In this document: one piece after another, positions 1-7,766 of the stretch
Numbering within the stretch: the stretch's first letter is position 1
How the letters are laid out: each line of letters begins with the position of its first letter
Source: an uncultured Jannaschia sp.
GTDB lineage: Bacteria > Pseudomonadota > Alphaproteobacteria > Rhodobacterales > Rhodobacteraceae
DNA length: 64,000 bases
Direction: 5' to 3'
NCBI RefSeq assembly: GCF_947494055.1
Contig: NZ_CANLTR010000007.1
Coordinates: 1 to 64,000, forward strand
Notes under the pieces: model-generated
Databases searched by the model: none
What the model saw: the letters and a program-made list of their open reading frames with translations, nothing else
What the model was told of the DNA's origin: nothing
Translations under genes and position numbers: made by a program

Positions 1-167
1 TCAAGGCGATCCCATATCGCATCCACACGATCCTGACTGACAACGGCATCCAGTTCGCCGGGCAGCCCCGGAACCGCGACACTGCGTATTCCCGGCAGAT
101 GCGGTTCGACATGATCTGCGAGGCACATGAAATCGAGCACCGCCTGATCAAGCCCAACCACCCATGG

Positions 168-209
168 AGTTTGAAGGATCAGAAAACAGTCCGGGGGACT
201 GCTTTCCCG
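168..209. repeat. Palindromic insertion 1 in transposase remnant
   Basis: A 42-bp block with no counterpart in the transposase interrupts the codons between KPNHPW and TNGRVER. Its centre is the inverted repeat CAGTCC-GGG-GGACTG (187-201), extended by A/T-rich flanks. The length is a multiple of three, so the frame is kept. Short hairpin elements with a TCC-GGG-GGA centre are, to my recollection, common inside coding sequence and intergenic DNA of Rhodobacterales; that is family knowledge, not something computed here. Confidence 0.7.
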
Positions 210-251
210 ACAAACGGCCGAGTCGAACGGATGAACCGGACGATCAAGGAG

Positions 252-294
252 GGTGAGGCCCAAAGCCGATCCGGGGGATCGGCGACGGCTGAAC
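252..294. repeat. Palindromic insertion 2 in transposase remnant
   Basis: A second extra block splits NRTIKE from VKRYHYD. It contains the perfect 8-bp inverted repeat GCCGATCC-GGG-GGATCGGC (265-283), with the same 3-nt GGG centre as the copy 60 bp upstream. Its length is not a multiple of three, so the downstream transposase sequence is out of frame. Exact borders are uncertain by a few bases because the flanks share short identities. Confidence 0.65.
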
Positions 295-488
295 GTCAAG
301 CGTTATCACTACGACAGCCACGATCAACTCCGCGCCCACCTCAGCGACTTCATAGCAGCCTGCAATTTCGCCCGCAGGCCCAAGACCCTCGGCGGCCTCA
401 CACCCTACGAATACATCTGCAAAATCCGGACATCAGAGCCGGATAGATTCATCCTCGATCCAATCCACCAAACGCCGGGATTGAAGAG

Positions 489-2059
489 TTAGGGAAACGT
501 GAAAATCTGGCCCGGGAAGATCAGATCGGGATCGCGGATGCAATCACGGTTCTCCGCGAAGATTTGTACATACCGAACACCCTCACCGAAATAGTCCTCG
601 GGGATGGCCCAGAGCGTATATCCCGGCTGCACCGTGATCGCACTCAGCCCGTCTCGCCGTGCCGCTGCCGCAACCTCGGGCGCGGTGCGCTGGAACGGCG
701 TCTCGATCCGGCTTGCGACGCTCCCGTCGGGTGCAAGCGCATCGACGCGAAGCATATAGACGCCGCTGTCGAGCTCAGGCAGTTCGACGGCCCATACTCC
801 GTGACCGTCGATCTGGGCCACCTGCACCGGCCGGTTGTCGAGATAGATGCGCAGCCGCAAGTCGCGCAGTCCGTGCCCCGCAATCTGCACCTCGCCGGAC
901 GCGTCGTAGCCGATCACGTCGATCCCGAGTTCCTTTCGGGTTGCCGGACCGGGCGACGTACCGGGCACAACCGATACGCCATTCGGGCCGGTCCGCAGGA
1001 GGCGGGGCGGGAGCGGCCCGGTCGAAACGTCCGTCGCGGACATAGTGCGGGCCTCGGACCCCTGAGACGAGCTTAGTGGACTGGGGATGGCCGGACGCTT
1101 ATCGACTTCTGTGATCAGCGACATCAGGCCCGGCACCTCCTCTTTTGCCGCGACCGGCCGGCCCTCCTCCCTGTCGTTCGGCAGCAGAGGAGCCTCCGGC
1201 GCGTCGTTGGTGTTCGTCCCGGCATATAGATCGGCCGGCGCCTCGGGGACCGTCAATTCCGGTATCGCCTCGCCCGCGGTCCTATCTGACCGTTCTCCCT
1301 CCGCAGTTCCTCCCTGCGGGGTCGGAGGCGTCTCACGCGTTGGCGGCGTGACCGATCCGGGTCGATCCCCGACTTCGACCCTACCGACGACAGCCTCGGC
1401 GACTTCAGCCTCGTTCCGTGCTGATACCGCCAGCTCGCTAACGACGCCTTCATCTTCGTCGTTCGTCCGAGGCAATGTCTCGATAGAAGCGACGGAGGGC
1501 GGGTCGGGCATTGCCGGCGCCTCGGGTTTCACGGGCGCGACGATGATGCTCTCATCTCCGTGCGCCACCCGCCCTCCGGCGTCCTGCGTCTCGACCGTAG
1601 GCCCGGCGCGGCGGACATCGGCAGGTCGAAGAGCGACGCGAAGTTCCCCGCTGCGTCGGCCCGGGACGTCGCGACAGGATTCCCGTCGAACCGTACGGTT
1701 ACCTCGGATCCGCCGCCGCCGCGGCCCGCGATCACCGCGCCGCCCTCCACGTCGACGCGGACGATATCGAGAAGCGGGGTTGCGGCCTCCGGAGGCAGCG
1801 CCGGCGTCGCGTCGGGTGCGCCCAACGTATTGAGGACCAAGCGGGTGGTCGGGCGTTCGGCCCCAGCATCCTCGATGGCCTGCGCTCCCTTGACGAGTTC
1901 GGGTCGCGAGGTCGCAGCCAATGGTGACTCGCGAGAAAGAGGCAAGAATGCCCATCCGGCGACCCCGAGCGCCAGCAGGCCCGCGAGGACGCCGATCGTC
2001 TGATTGGCTCGTCGGGTCCCGAACATCCGCCCGTGCTCCCATCGTCCCAATATGGACAC
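489..2059 (-). pseudogene. LysM peptidoglycan-binding protein, frameshifted
   Basis: The product begins with an N-terminal membrane segment (IGVLAGLLALGVAGWAF) followed by a long Pro/Glu/Thr-rich linker, Ig-like carbohydrate-binding-type repeats (FDGNPVATSRADAAGNF, YLDNRPVQVAQIDGHG) and a C-terminal LysM domain (VQPGYTLWAIPEDYFGEG ending PGQIFTFP). Such proteins are inner-membrane-anchored, envelope-facing peptidoglycan binders in Rhodobacterales. Coding similarity jumps frame near 1600-1604: the upstream frame reads LPMSAAPG and the downstream one resumes with PTVETQDAGG, so one base is missing in a GGGCC run. It is either a true inactivating mutation or a sequence error. The start at 2059 or the in-frame ATG at 2026 are both possible. 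Without the shift the protein would be about 520 residues. Confidence 0.75.
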
Positions 2060-2120
2060 GCGGAAGGCTAACAGCGACGGAGCGGTGCGTCAAAAGGCGT
2101 CCGGGCGCGGCAACGGGCTC

Positions 2121-2149
2121 GAACGAAAACGGCCCCCGAAGCGGGGGCC
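2121..2149 (-). terminator. Rho-independent terminator after host-attachment gene
   Basis: On the minus strand, GGCCCCCGCTTCGGGGGCC (2131-2149, 7-bp GC stem with a CGCTT-type loop) is followed by GTTTTCGTTC. It lies just downstream of the 2177-2644 gene and upstream of the LysM gene, separating the two transcripts. Confidence 0.75.
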
Positions 2150-2176
2150 GCAGCATCTCGCAAAGCATCGAACGCG

Positions 2177-2644
2177 TCAGGCAGCGCTGTCCATCTTGTC
2201 CAGATGCGCCTTGACCAGCGTTTCGATCTCGTCGCGCGGATGACCCGTCAGCGTCTTCGGGATCTCCGCGACGACCTTGTCGGACACTTCCTTATGCATC
2301 TCGTTACGCAACACGCCGAGGACCTGCGGCGAGGCAACGATGACCAGCGACTCGAACCGCCCGGCATGCGCCATCTTGTAGAGCTTCTCGGCGAGGTCGG
2401 ATGCGAACCGCTCCTTTTGCAGTTCGTGGAAGTCGGTCTCGTCGTAGGACCGTACCCCCGGCGCCGAGCTCTCTTGGTTCATGCCCTTGCGGTTCGCCTT
2501 CTGCTCCCGGTCGGGCGGGTTCGCCTCCTCATCGACGCGGACGACGTCGAAGTTCGGATCTTCCCCATCGGTAAGGTTCACCATGAACAGCGCCTTCTCG
2601 CTATCGGTGACGACGACCATCGTGCCATTTTTCAAGCTGGGCAT
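2177..2644 (-). CDS. Host attachment family protein (Host_attach/baeRF-like)
   Basis: A 155-residue soluble protein whose opening (LKNGTMVVVTDSEKALFM) and core (FASDLAEKLYKMAHAGRFESLVIVASPQVLGVLR) fit the 'protein required for attachment to host cells' family (Pfam Host_attach), related to the archaeo-eukaryotic release-factor fold. In Agrobacterium a member was named for plant attachment, but the biochemical role of the family is unknown. The gene starts one base after the stop of the 79-residue gene upstream (stop codon 2645-2647, ATG at 2642-2644), so the two are co-transcribed. The operon sits behind an EcfG-type promoter, which suggests a general stress-response role rather than attachment. 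Confidence 0.8.
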   Translation of the reverse strand: MPSLKNGTMVVVTDSEKALFMVNLTDGEDPNFDVVRVDEEANPPDREQKANRKGMNQESSAPGVRSYDETDFHELQKERFASDLAEKLYKMAHAGRFESLVIVASPQVLGVLRNEMHKEVSDKVVAEIPKTLTGHPRDEIETLVKAHLDKMDSAA

Positions 2645-2884
2645 CTATTCGTCCTCCGAGCCGGTGCCGTGCAGGCCGCCGAGATTGCCCTGTCCTTTTT
2701 CGTCGGACTTGGTCACGCGGGTCACGCCCTCGCCGTGCTTGGCGGTCTCTTCCTCGGCGCGGGACCCGACCTGGCGTTCGAGCTCGCCGTTGGCGCGGCC
2801 CTGCTGGCTCGGCGTGGCGGGCATGTCCTTGACGAACTGGTCGGTATCGCGGGTTCCGTCGCTGGAGCGATGACGTTCGGCCAT
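2645..2884 (-). CDS. Small hydrophilic stress-type protein
   Basis: A 79-residue, strongly hydrophilic protein rich in Gly, Glu, Asp, Ser, Thr and Arg with no hydrophobic stretch and no cysteine, probably disordered. No family was recognised. Start is the ATG at 2882-2884 behind a strong AGGAGG-type site (ACGGAGGAAGC). It is first gene of a two-gene unit with the host-attachment protein and has a candidate EcfG promoter upstream. Composition and promoter resemble small general-stress proteins of alphaproteobacteria; the function is inferred only from that. Confidence 0.65.
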   Translation of the reverse strand: MAERHRSSDGTRDTDQFVKDMPATPSQQGRANGELERQVGSRAEEETAKHGEGVTRVTKSDEKGQGNLGGLHGTGSEDE

Positions 2885-2914
2885 GATGCTTCCTCCGTAG
2901 CTGTTCGCCGGATC

Positions 2915-2939
2915 AACCCCGCGGCGGACGGGATGTTCC
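2915..2939 (-). promoter_or_regulatory. Candidate EcfG (general stress sigma factor) promoter
   Basis: Reading the minus strand, GGAAC (2935-2939) is separated by 17 bp from GTT (2915-2917), matching the alphaproteobacterial EcfG consensus GGAAC-N16/17-cGTT. It lies 31 bp upstream of the start codon of the 79-residue gene, and transcription from it would begin near 2908, leaving a short leader with the ribosome-binding site. No competing housekeeping promoter was seen in the gap, which also holds the sodB terminator. Confidence 0.65.
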
Positions 2940-2945
2940 GGACAC

Positions 2946-2971
2946 GAAAAAGGGGCCGCGCGGGCCCCTTT
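2946..2971 (-). terminator. Rho-independent terminator after sodB
   Basis: On the minus strand AAAGGGGCCCGCGCGGCCCCTTTTTCG forms a GGGGCC/GGCCCC stem followed by a run of T. It begins about 20 bp after the sodB stop codon. Confidence 0.8.
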
Positions 2972-2989
2972 CCGTAGCGTTCGACAGGC

Positions 2990-3589
2990 TCACATACGGG
3001 AGGCGACGTTCTCCCAGTTCACCAGCTTCGACAGGAAGTTGTCGAGATAGGCCGGGCGCTTGTTGCGGAAGTCGATGTAGTAGGAATGCTCCCACACGTC
3101 GCAGCCGAGAAGCGCGGTCTGGCCGAAGCAGACGGGGTTCACGCCATTCTCGGTCTTGGTGACCTTGAGCCCGCCATCGCTGTCCTTCACCAGCCAGGCC
3201 CAGCCGGACCCGAATTGCCCTGCGCCGGCGGCGGCGAACTCTTCCTTGAACTTGTCGACCGAGCCGAAGCTCTCGGTGATCGCGCTCTCCAGCTCGGAGG
3301 GCATGGCGCTCTGGCCGGGGCTCATCATTTCCCAGAACTGGTTGTGGTTCCAGAGCTGGCTGATGTTGTTGAAGATGCCGGACTGCGCCACGGCATTCGG
3401 GTCGTAAGTGCCCTTGATGATCTCCTCGAGGGACTTGCTCTCCCATTCCGTGCCGGAGATCGCCTTGTTGCCGTTGTCGACATAGGCCTTGTGGTGGATG
3501 TCGTGGTGATACTCCAGCGTCTCCTTCGACATGCCGTCAGCAGCGAGCGCGTCGTGGGAATACGGAAGGTCGGGAAGCTCGAAAGCCAT
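2990..3589 (-). CDS. sodB: Superoxide dismutase [Fe] (or Fe/Mn)
   Basis: A 199-residue cytoplasmic superoxide dismutase that converts superoxide to oxygen and hydrogen peroxide. Both family domains are present: the N-terminal helical hairpin with metal ligands in YHHDIHHKAYV and LWNHNQFW, and the C-terminal alpha/beta domain with GAGQFGSGWAWLV and the ligands D and H in CDVWEHSYYIDF. The sequence AQSGIFNNISQLWNH and the Gln in AGAGQFGSGW are typical of the iron-type (SodB) subgroup. Length is normal. It has its own terminator; the gene is separated from soxG by about 70 bp and may be transcribed alone. Confidence 0.95.
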   Translation of the reverse strand: MAFELPDLPYSHDALAADGMSKETLEYHHDIHHKAYVDNGNKAISGTEWESKSLEEIIKGTYDPNAVAQSGIFNNISQLWNHNQFWEMMSPGQSAMPSELESAITESFGSVDKFKEEFAAAGAGQFGSGWAWLVKDSDGGLKVTKTENGVNPVCFGQTALLGCDVWEHSYYIDFRNKRPAYLDNFLSKLVNWENVASRM

Positions 3590-3661
3590 GTGGTCTCTCC
3601 TCGTTTGCGTCCTGCGACATGTTGCCCGGATCGGCGCGGGGTCAACCCCCCGGGGGCTGGC

Positions 3662-4153
3662 TCAGGCCGGAACGGCGCCGCGCAGCAGGGCCTCTGCGTA
3701 GTGCGCGACGGAACGGAAGCACATCACGCGCCAGGCCGTGCCCTCGCGCCAGATCGCGGCGGGGATCTGCGCCATCCGGGTCCGGCGAACCTCCGAGGGG
3801 TCGAGCCGCGCGAAGTCGACGGGCATGAGGCTTGCAAGCGCTGAGGCCGACCCCGGTCCGGTTAGTTCGAAGACGATGCGCGCGTCGCTGACGACGGCGA
3901 TCGTGGCGAAGGCGTCGCCGAGCTGGTCGGTCAGGCGGGACGCGAGGCCGGGCGCCTCCGCATGATCGCAGACCAGCATCAATTCGTCGGGCGACATCCA
4001 CATCGCGCGTCTCCCGTTCGCCTCGGTCGAGAGCCGTTGCGCAGGCTGCGCGCAGCCGGTCACGGCCTCGACAGCCGGGGCAAGCGTCTCCAGCGCGCCG
4101 CGCAGGGTGATCATGCCGACGGGGCCCATCGCGCGGACGGCGACCTCAGACAT
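3662..4153 (-). CDS. soxG: Sarcosine oxidase, gamma subunit
   Basis: A 163-residue subunit of heterotetrameric sarcosine oxidase. It shows the SoxG/YgfZ-like fold pattern (LRGALETLAPAVEAVTG, RRAMWMSPDELMLVCD, FELTGPGSASALASLM, RTRMAQIPAAIWRE). The gamma subunit has no cofactor site of its own and stabilises the complex with the alpha and beta subunits. The gene overlaps the end of soxA by 8 bp and is last in the soxB-soxD-soxA-soxG order. Downstream is sodB; no purU or other C1 gene follows here, unlike many other sox operons. Confidence 0.9.
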   Translation of the reverse strand: MSEVAVRAMGPVGMITLRGALETLAPAVEAVTGCAQPAQRLSTEANGRRAMWMSPDELMLVCDHAEAPGLASRLTDQLGDAFATIAVVSDARIVFELTGPGSASALASLMPVDFARLDPSEVRRTRMAQIPAAIWREGTAWRVMCFRSVAHYAEALLRGAVPA

Positions 4154-7121
4154 TCTGCTTCTCCCCGTCCTTGTCGAAGAAGACCGGATCGACGATCCGC
4201 GCCTCGACCGGTTCGCCCCCGATCCGGGTGAAACGGACCGTCTCGCCCATTCGCGCAGGCCCGCGTGCGACGAGACCCATCGCGATCCCCCGGTCGAGGG
4301 TCGTCGAGTAGTAGGTCGAGGTCACGCGTCCCTCGGTCCGGCGCTGCCCGTTCGCATTCCGCCCGTCCACGACGGCATATGCACCATCCTCGAGCACCGA
4401 GCCGTCGAGCGTCTCCAGCCCGACGAGCTTCCAGCGGTCGGCCTTCTGGAACTCGTCGCGCTGCTGCCCTCGCTTGCCGAGGAAGTCGTCCTTCTTCTTC
4501 GAGATTGCCCAGTCGAGGCCGAGATCCTGCGGAATGATCGTCCCGTCGGTCTCGTCGCCGATCATGATGAAGCCCTTCTCGGCCCGCATCACGTGCAGCG
4601 CCTCGGTCCCGTAGGGCATCGCGTCGAACTCGGCGCCCGCCGTAATCAGCGCGTCCCACAACGCGCGGCCCTGCCCGGCCGGCACCGCGATCTCGTAGCT
4701 GAGCTCACCCGAGAAGCTGATCCGGTAGACGCGCACGCCGAACCCGCCAAGCGTCCCATCGGCCCAGGTCATGAACGGCAGCGTGTCGGCGGAGACGTTC
4801 ATGCCGCCCAGCTTCTCCAGCACTATCCGCGCCTTCGGGCCGACGACGGCGATCTGCGCGAACTGCTCGGTCAGATTGAGCGCGTGGACCTTCCAGTTCC
4901 ACCATTCGCATTGCAGCCAATCCTCCATCCAGCCGTGGATGCGCTCGGCGCCGCCGGTGGTCGTATGGCAGAGGAAGGTCTGGTCGTCGATCCGCGCGAC
5001 CACGCCGTCATCCATCAGGAAGCCGTTCTCGTCGCACATCAGTCCGTAGCGGCATTTGCCCGGTTTCAGCGTCGACATCATGTTCGTGTAGAGCATGTCG
5101 AGGAACCGCCCCGCATCCGGGCCGCGCACGAGGATCTTGCCCAGCGTCGAAGCGTCGAGAAGGCCGAGCTTCTCGCGGGTGTTGCGGATCTCGCGGGTGA
5201 CGGCTTCAGCGTGGCTCTCGCCCGCGCGCGGGAAGCAATAGGGCCGCCGCCACTGGCCGACCGGCTCCCAATGGGCGCCGTGGCTCTCGTGCCAATCATG
5301 GATCGGCGTCCGACGCAGGGGCTGGAACGCGACGCCGCGCGCCTCGCCCGCCAGCGTGCCGATGGTGACCGGCGTGTAGGGCGGGCGGAACGTCGTCGTG
5401 CCGACCTGCGGGATCGTCGTGTCGAGCCGGTCGGCCAGCACGGCGAGCCCGTTGATGTTGCTGAGCTTGCCCTGGTCCGTCGCCATGCCGAGCGTGGTGT
5501 AGCGCTTGGCGTGCTCGACGCTCTCGAACCCCTCCTGCGCGGCCAGCCGCACGTCGGAGACCTTCACGTCGTTCTGGTAGTCGAGCCACATCTTCGCGCG
5601 CAGCTTGTGCGGCGCGCCCTCAGGCATCGTCCAGACCTGCTGGATCGGCCCTTCCGCCGTGTCCTCGACTACGGGCACCGTCCCGCCGATCGTGTCAGTC
5701 ACGTCAGCCAGCACCTCGGCCGCGGTCAGCGCCCCGCTCGCGGCGCCCACGAAGGTGACGAAGCCCTTGCCGTCCGCACCGGTGGGCGGATGATCGGCAT
5801 CGGGGCGGAACATCGCGCGCGCCTCGTCCCACCAGAGCTTGCCGCCGCAATGCGACCACAGATGCACGACCGGGGACCAGCCGCCCGACATCGCCACACA
5901 GTCGCAGCGGATCTCTTGCAGCACGGTGCCGTCGCCCGACTGGGCGCAGACGGAGATTCCCGTGACCTGTCCGTCCCCGTGGACCTTGGCGATCGCCCGA
6001 CCCGCATGAACACGGACGCCCATCGCCTTGATTTCGTTAACGAGAGGCGTGTCCACCCCGGTTCGAACGTCGAGGATCGCCGGCACGCGCAAGCCGGCCG
6101 CCAGCAATGCCTTCGCCGTGCGATAGGCATCGTCGTTGTTCGTGACGATGACAGTGCGCTCGCCCAGCGACACGCCATACTCGGTCACGTAGTCGCGCAA
6201 CGCAGATGCCAGAACGACGCCCGGCACGTCATTGCCCGCAAAGCTGAGCGGACGCTCGATCGCGCCGGTGGCGGTCACGACGCGGCCCGCGCGGACACGC
6301 CAGAGCCGTTGCCGCGGCCCGGACTTCTCGGCCACGTGATCGGTCAATCCCTCGGTGCAAAGGATGTAACCGTGATCGTAGACGCCCGATCCCTCGCAAC
6401 GCAGGATCGTCGTTACATTGTCCATCGCGTCAATCGCTTGGACGGTATCGTTCACCCACTCCGCCGCAGGCTTGCCGTCGATCGTTGCGCCGTCCGTCGG
6501 CGCGCGCCCACCCCAATGGCCCTGCCGTTCCACGAGCATCACGCGGTCGCCCGCCTCCGCCGCCGCGCGCGCCGCGAGGAGGCCTGCGATCCCGCCGCCG
6601 ATGACGAGCGTGTCGTAATAGGCGTAGCGGTGCGCGTAGGTGTCGGCATCGGCCTCGGTCGGCGCGGCGCCGAGCCCCGCCGCGCGCCGGATGAACGGCT
6701 CGAAGACGTGCTTCCAGAGCGGGCGCGGATGGATGAACGTCTTGTAGTAGAAGCCTGCGGGGAGGAACTTCGACCCGTAATCGTTGACCCGGCCGACGTC
6801 GAAGCCAAGGGACGGCCACGCGTTCTGGCTCCGCGCAACGAGCCCGTCCCAGAGCGGTTGCACCGTGGCGCGCTGGTTCGGCTCGAACCGCGCGCCCTCG
6901 CCAATGGAAAGGAGGGCGTTCGGCTCCTCCGGCCCGGACGCCACAACGGAGCGCGGCCGGTGATACTTGAAGCTGCGCCCCATCACCAGTTGACCGTTGG
7001 CAAGCAGCGCCGAGGCGACGGTGTCGCCGGCGAAGCCCCGCATCTCGCGGCCGTCGAAAGTGAAGGTCACGGGGCGGCTGCGGTCGATGCGCCGCCCGCC
7101 GGTCTTCAGGCGTCGGCTCAT
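4146..7121 (-). CDS. soxA: Sarcosine oxidase, alpha subunit
   Basis: A 991-residue large subunit of heterotetrameric sarcosine oxidase, which demethylates sarcosine to glycine and passes the methyl group to tetrahydrofolate. In order: an N-terminal ferredoxin-like module (FTFDGREMRGFAGDTVASAL), a Rossmann NAD-binding/oxidoreductase domain starting near residue 172 (VIGGGIAGLLAARAAAEAG), and a C-terminal aminomethyltransferase (GCV_T) domain from about residue 610 (REKLGLLDASTLGKILVRGP, YRISFSGELSYEIAVPAGQG) that binds folate. Start overlaps soxD by 4 bp (ATGA) and the stop overlaps soxG, indicating tight translational coupling. Length matches the family. Confidence 0.97.
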   Translation of the reverse strand: MSRRLKTGGRRIDRSRPVTFTFDGREMRGFAGDTVASALLANGQLVMGRSFKYHRPRSVVASGPEEPNALLSIGEGARFEPNQRATVQPLWDGLVARSQNAWPSLGFDVGRVNDYGSKFLPAGFYYKTFIHPRPLWKHVFEPFIRRAAGLGAAPTEADADTYAHRYAYYDTLVIGGGIAGLLAARAAAEAGDRVMLVERQGHWGGRAPTDGATIDGKPAAEWVNDTVQAIDAMDNVTTILRCEGSGVYDHGYILCTEGLTDHVAEKSGPRQRLWRVRAGRVVTATGAIERPLSFAGNDVPGVVLASALRDYVTEYGVSLGERTVIVTNNDDAYRTAKALLAAGLRVPAILDVRTGVDTPLVNEIKAMGVRVHAGRAIAKVHGDGQVTGISVCAQSGDGTVLQEIRCDCVAMSGGWSPVVHLWSHCGGKLWWDEARAMFRPDADHPPTGADGKGFVTFVGAASGALTAAEVLADVTDTIGGTVPVVEDTAEGPIQQVWTMPEGAPHKLRAKMWLDYQNDVKVSDVRLAAQEGFESVEHAKRYTTLGMATDQGKLSNINGLAVLADRLDTTIPQVGTTTFRPPYTPVTIGTLAGEARGVAFQPLRRTPIHDWHESHGAHWEPVGQWRRPYCFPRAGESHAEAVTREIRNTREKLGLLDASTLGKILVRGPDAGRFLDMLYTNMMSTLKPGKCRYGLMCDENGFLMDDGVVARIDDQTFLCHTTTGGAERIHGWMEDWLQCEWWNWKVHALNLTEQFAQIAVVGPKARIVLEKLGGMNVSADTLPFMTWADGTLGGFGVRVYRISFSGELSYEIAVPAGQGRALWDALITAGAEFDAMPYGTEALHVMRAEKGFIMIGDETDGTIIPQDLGLDWAISKKKDDFLGKRGQQRDEFQKADRWKLVGLETLDGSVLEDGAYAVVDGRNANGQRRTEGRVTSTYYSTTLDRGIAMGLVARGPARMGETVRFTRIGGEPVEARIVDPVFFDKDGEKQNV

Positions 7122-7426
7122 CTGTCCGTCCTTCGCGCGATTTCGTCACGGATATGCTGCGGCGGCTCGGTCGTCTGGGCCGAATAGGTCCCGTAGACCT
7201 CGAGCGTCGCGGTGTTGCGCGCGGCGAGGAACCACTTGCCGCAGCCATAGGCGTGCCGCCAGCGCTCGAAATGCACCCCCTTCGCATTGTCGCGCAGGAA
7301 CAGGTATTCCTCGAACTGGTCGGCGGTCGAATCCGGGCCGAAGCGCTTCAGGTGCGCTTCACCGCCGGGAGCGAGCTCGGTCTCCTCGACCGCGAGGCCG
7401 CAATTCGGGCAGGTCAGAAGCAGCAT
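7118..7426 (-). CDS. soxD: Sarcosine oxidase, delta subunit
   Basis: A 102-residue subunit. It has the family's zinc-binding cysteine cluster (LTCPNCG near the N-terminus, YGCGKWF in the middle) and the conserved DQFEEYLFLRDNAKGVHFERW block. The delta subunit binds zinc and sits against alpha in the known structures. The start is the ATG at 7424-7426, about 40 bp after the stop of an extra small membrane-protein gene that separates it from soxB. Confidence 0.95.
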   Translation of the reverse strand: MLLLTCPNCGLAVEETELAPGGEAHLKRFGPDSTADQFEEYLFLRDNAKGVHFERWRHAYGCGKWFLAARNTATLEVYGTYSAQTTEPPQHIRDEIARRTDR

Positions 7427-7465
7427 GGCGCAACCCCGTCCGTCAGGGTGCGAAATCGTCGAGGA

Positions 7466-7645
7466 TCAGCGTTTGGCGACCTGAGCCGTCGCCGGGGTGT
7501 CGATCCGGACCTGTGGCGCGCCCCCGACCCCGAGATCGAGGAAGCCGCCGACGAGGACGATCCCGAGAACGACCACCGCCAGTCCGGTCCCGCCAAGGAC
7601 GAGAGCCAGGCCGCGGGGCCGCCGGCGGAGGATTCTGGAGAGCAT
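7466..7645 (-). CDS. Small single-span membrane protein inside sox operon
   Basis: A 59-residue frame from the ATG at 7643-7645: an Arg-rich N-terminus (MLSRILRRRPRG), one long hydrophobic segment (LALVLGGTGLAVVVLGIVLV) and a short polar tail, so a probable inner-membrane protein with N-in topology. No family was recognised. It lies between soxB and soxD, which usually are neighbours. A longer in-frame extension to 7834 exists but overlaps soxB and has no protein-like character. Gene status rests on the clear Arg-then-transmembrane pattern and on fitting the gap; moderate certainty. Confidence 0.5.
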   Translation of the reverse strand: MLSRILRRRPRGLALVLGGTGLAVVVLGIVLVGGFLDLGVGGAPQVRIDTPATAQVAKR

Positions 7646-7659
7646 GACGCCTCGGCTAA

Positions 7660-7681
7660 ATATTCGACAAGGTTCGAATAT
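7660..7681. promoter_or_regulatory. Inverted repeat upstream of small sox-operon gene
   Basis: ATATTCG (7660-7666) and CGAATAT (7675-7681) form a perfect 7-bp inverted repeat around an 8-nt spacer, an AT-rich island in very GC-rich DNA, 15 bp upstream of the 59-residue gene. It could be a transcription-factor operator or an RNA hairpin in the soxB-soxD spacer. No T-run follows, so it is not a classic terminator. Confidence 0.4.
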
Positions 7682-7766
7682 ACACCGTAGGCGAGGTTTC
7701 GCCAGTCTCTGCGGACCCTCATGGTTACCGCCTTGACGCGCAGGTCTCTTTGCGAATGCGCACGCA

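Larger units (their letters stand above)
1..492 (+). pseudogene. IS481-like transposase remnant, 3' part, interrupted
   Basis: The reading frame that enters at the left edge encodes the second half of a DDE integrase core (LTDNGIQFAG, then KPNHPW and TNGRVERMNRTIKE), the arrangement seen in IS481/rve-type transposases; the last acidic residue is the E in GRVERMNR. The frame is broken twice. A 42-bp in-frame insertion follows KPNHPW, and about 43 bp inserted after NRTIKE shifts the frame, so the tail (VKRYHYDSHDQLRAHL, GGLTPYEYICK, stop at 490-492) lies in another frame. The N-terminal half and left inverted repeat are outside the window. It cannot make an intact transposase. The family call rests on motif recognition; family certainty is good, subgroup is not. 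Confidence 0.8.

Noticed and set aside
4107-7187. A 1026-codon open frame on the plus strand antisense to soxA
   Set aside because: It is an artefact of high-GC third-position bias; soxA on the other strand has clear domains and overlaps its neighbours properly.
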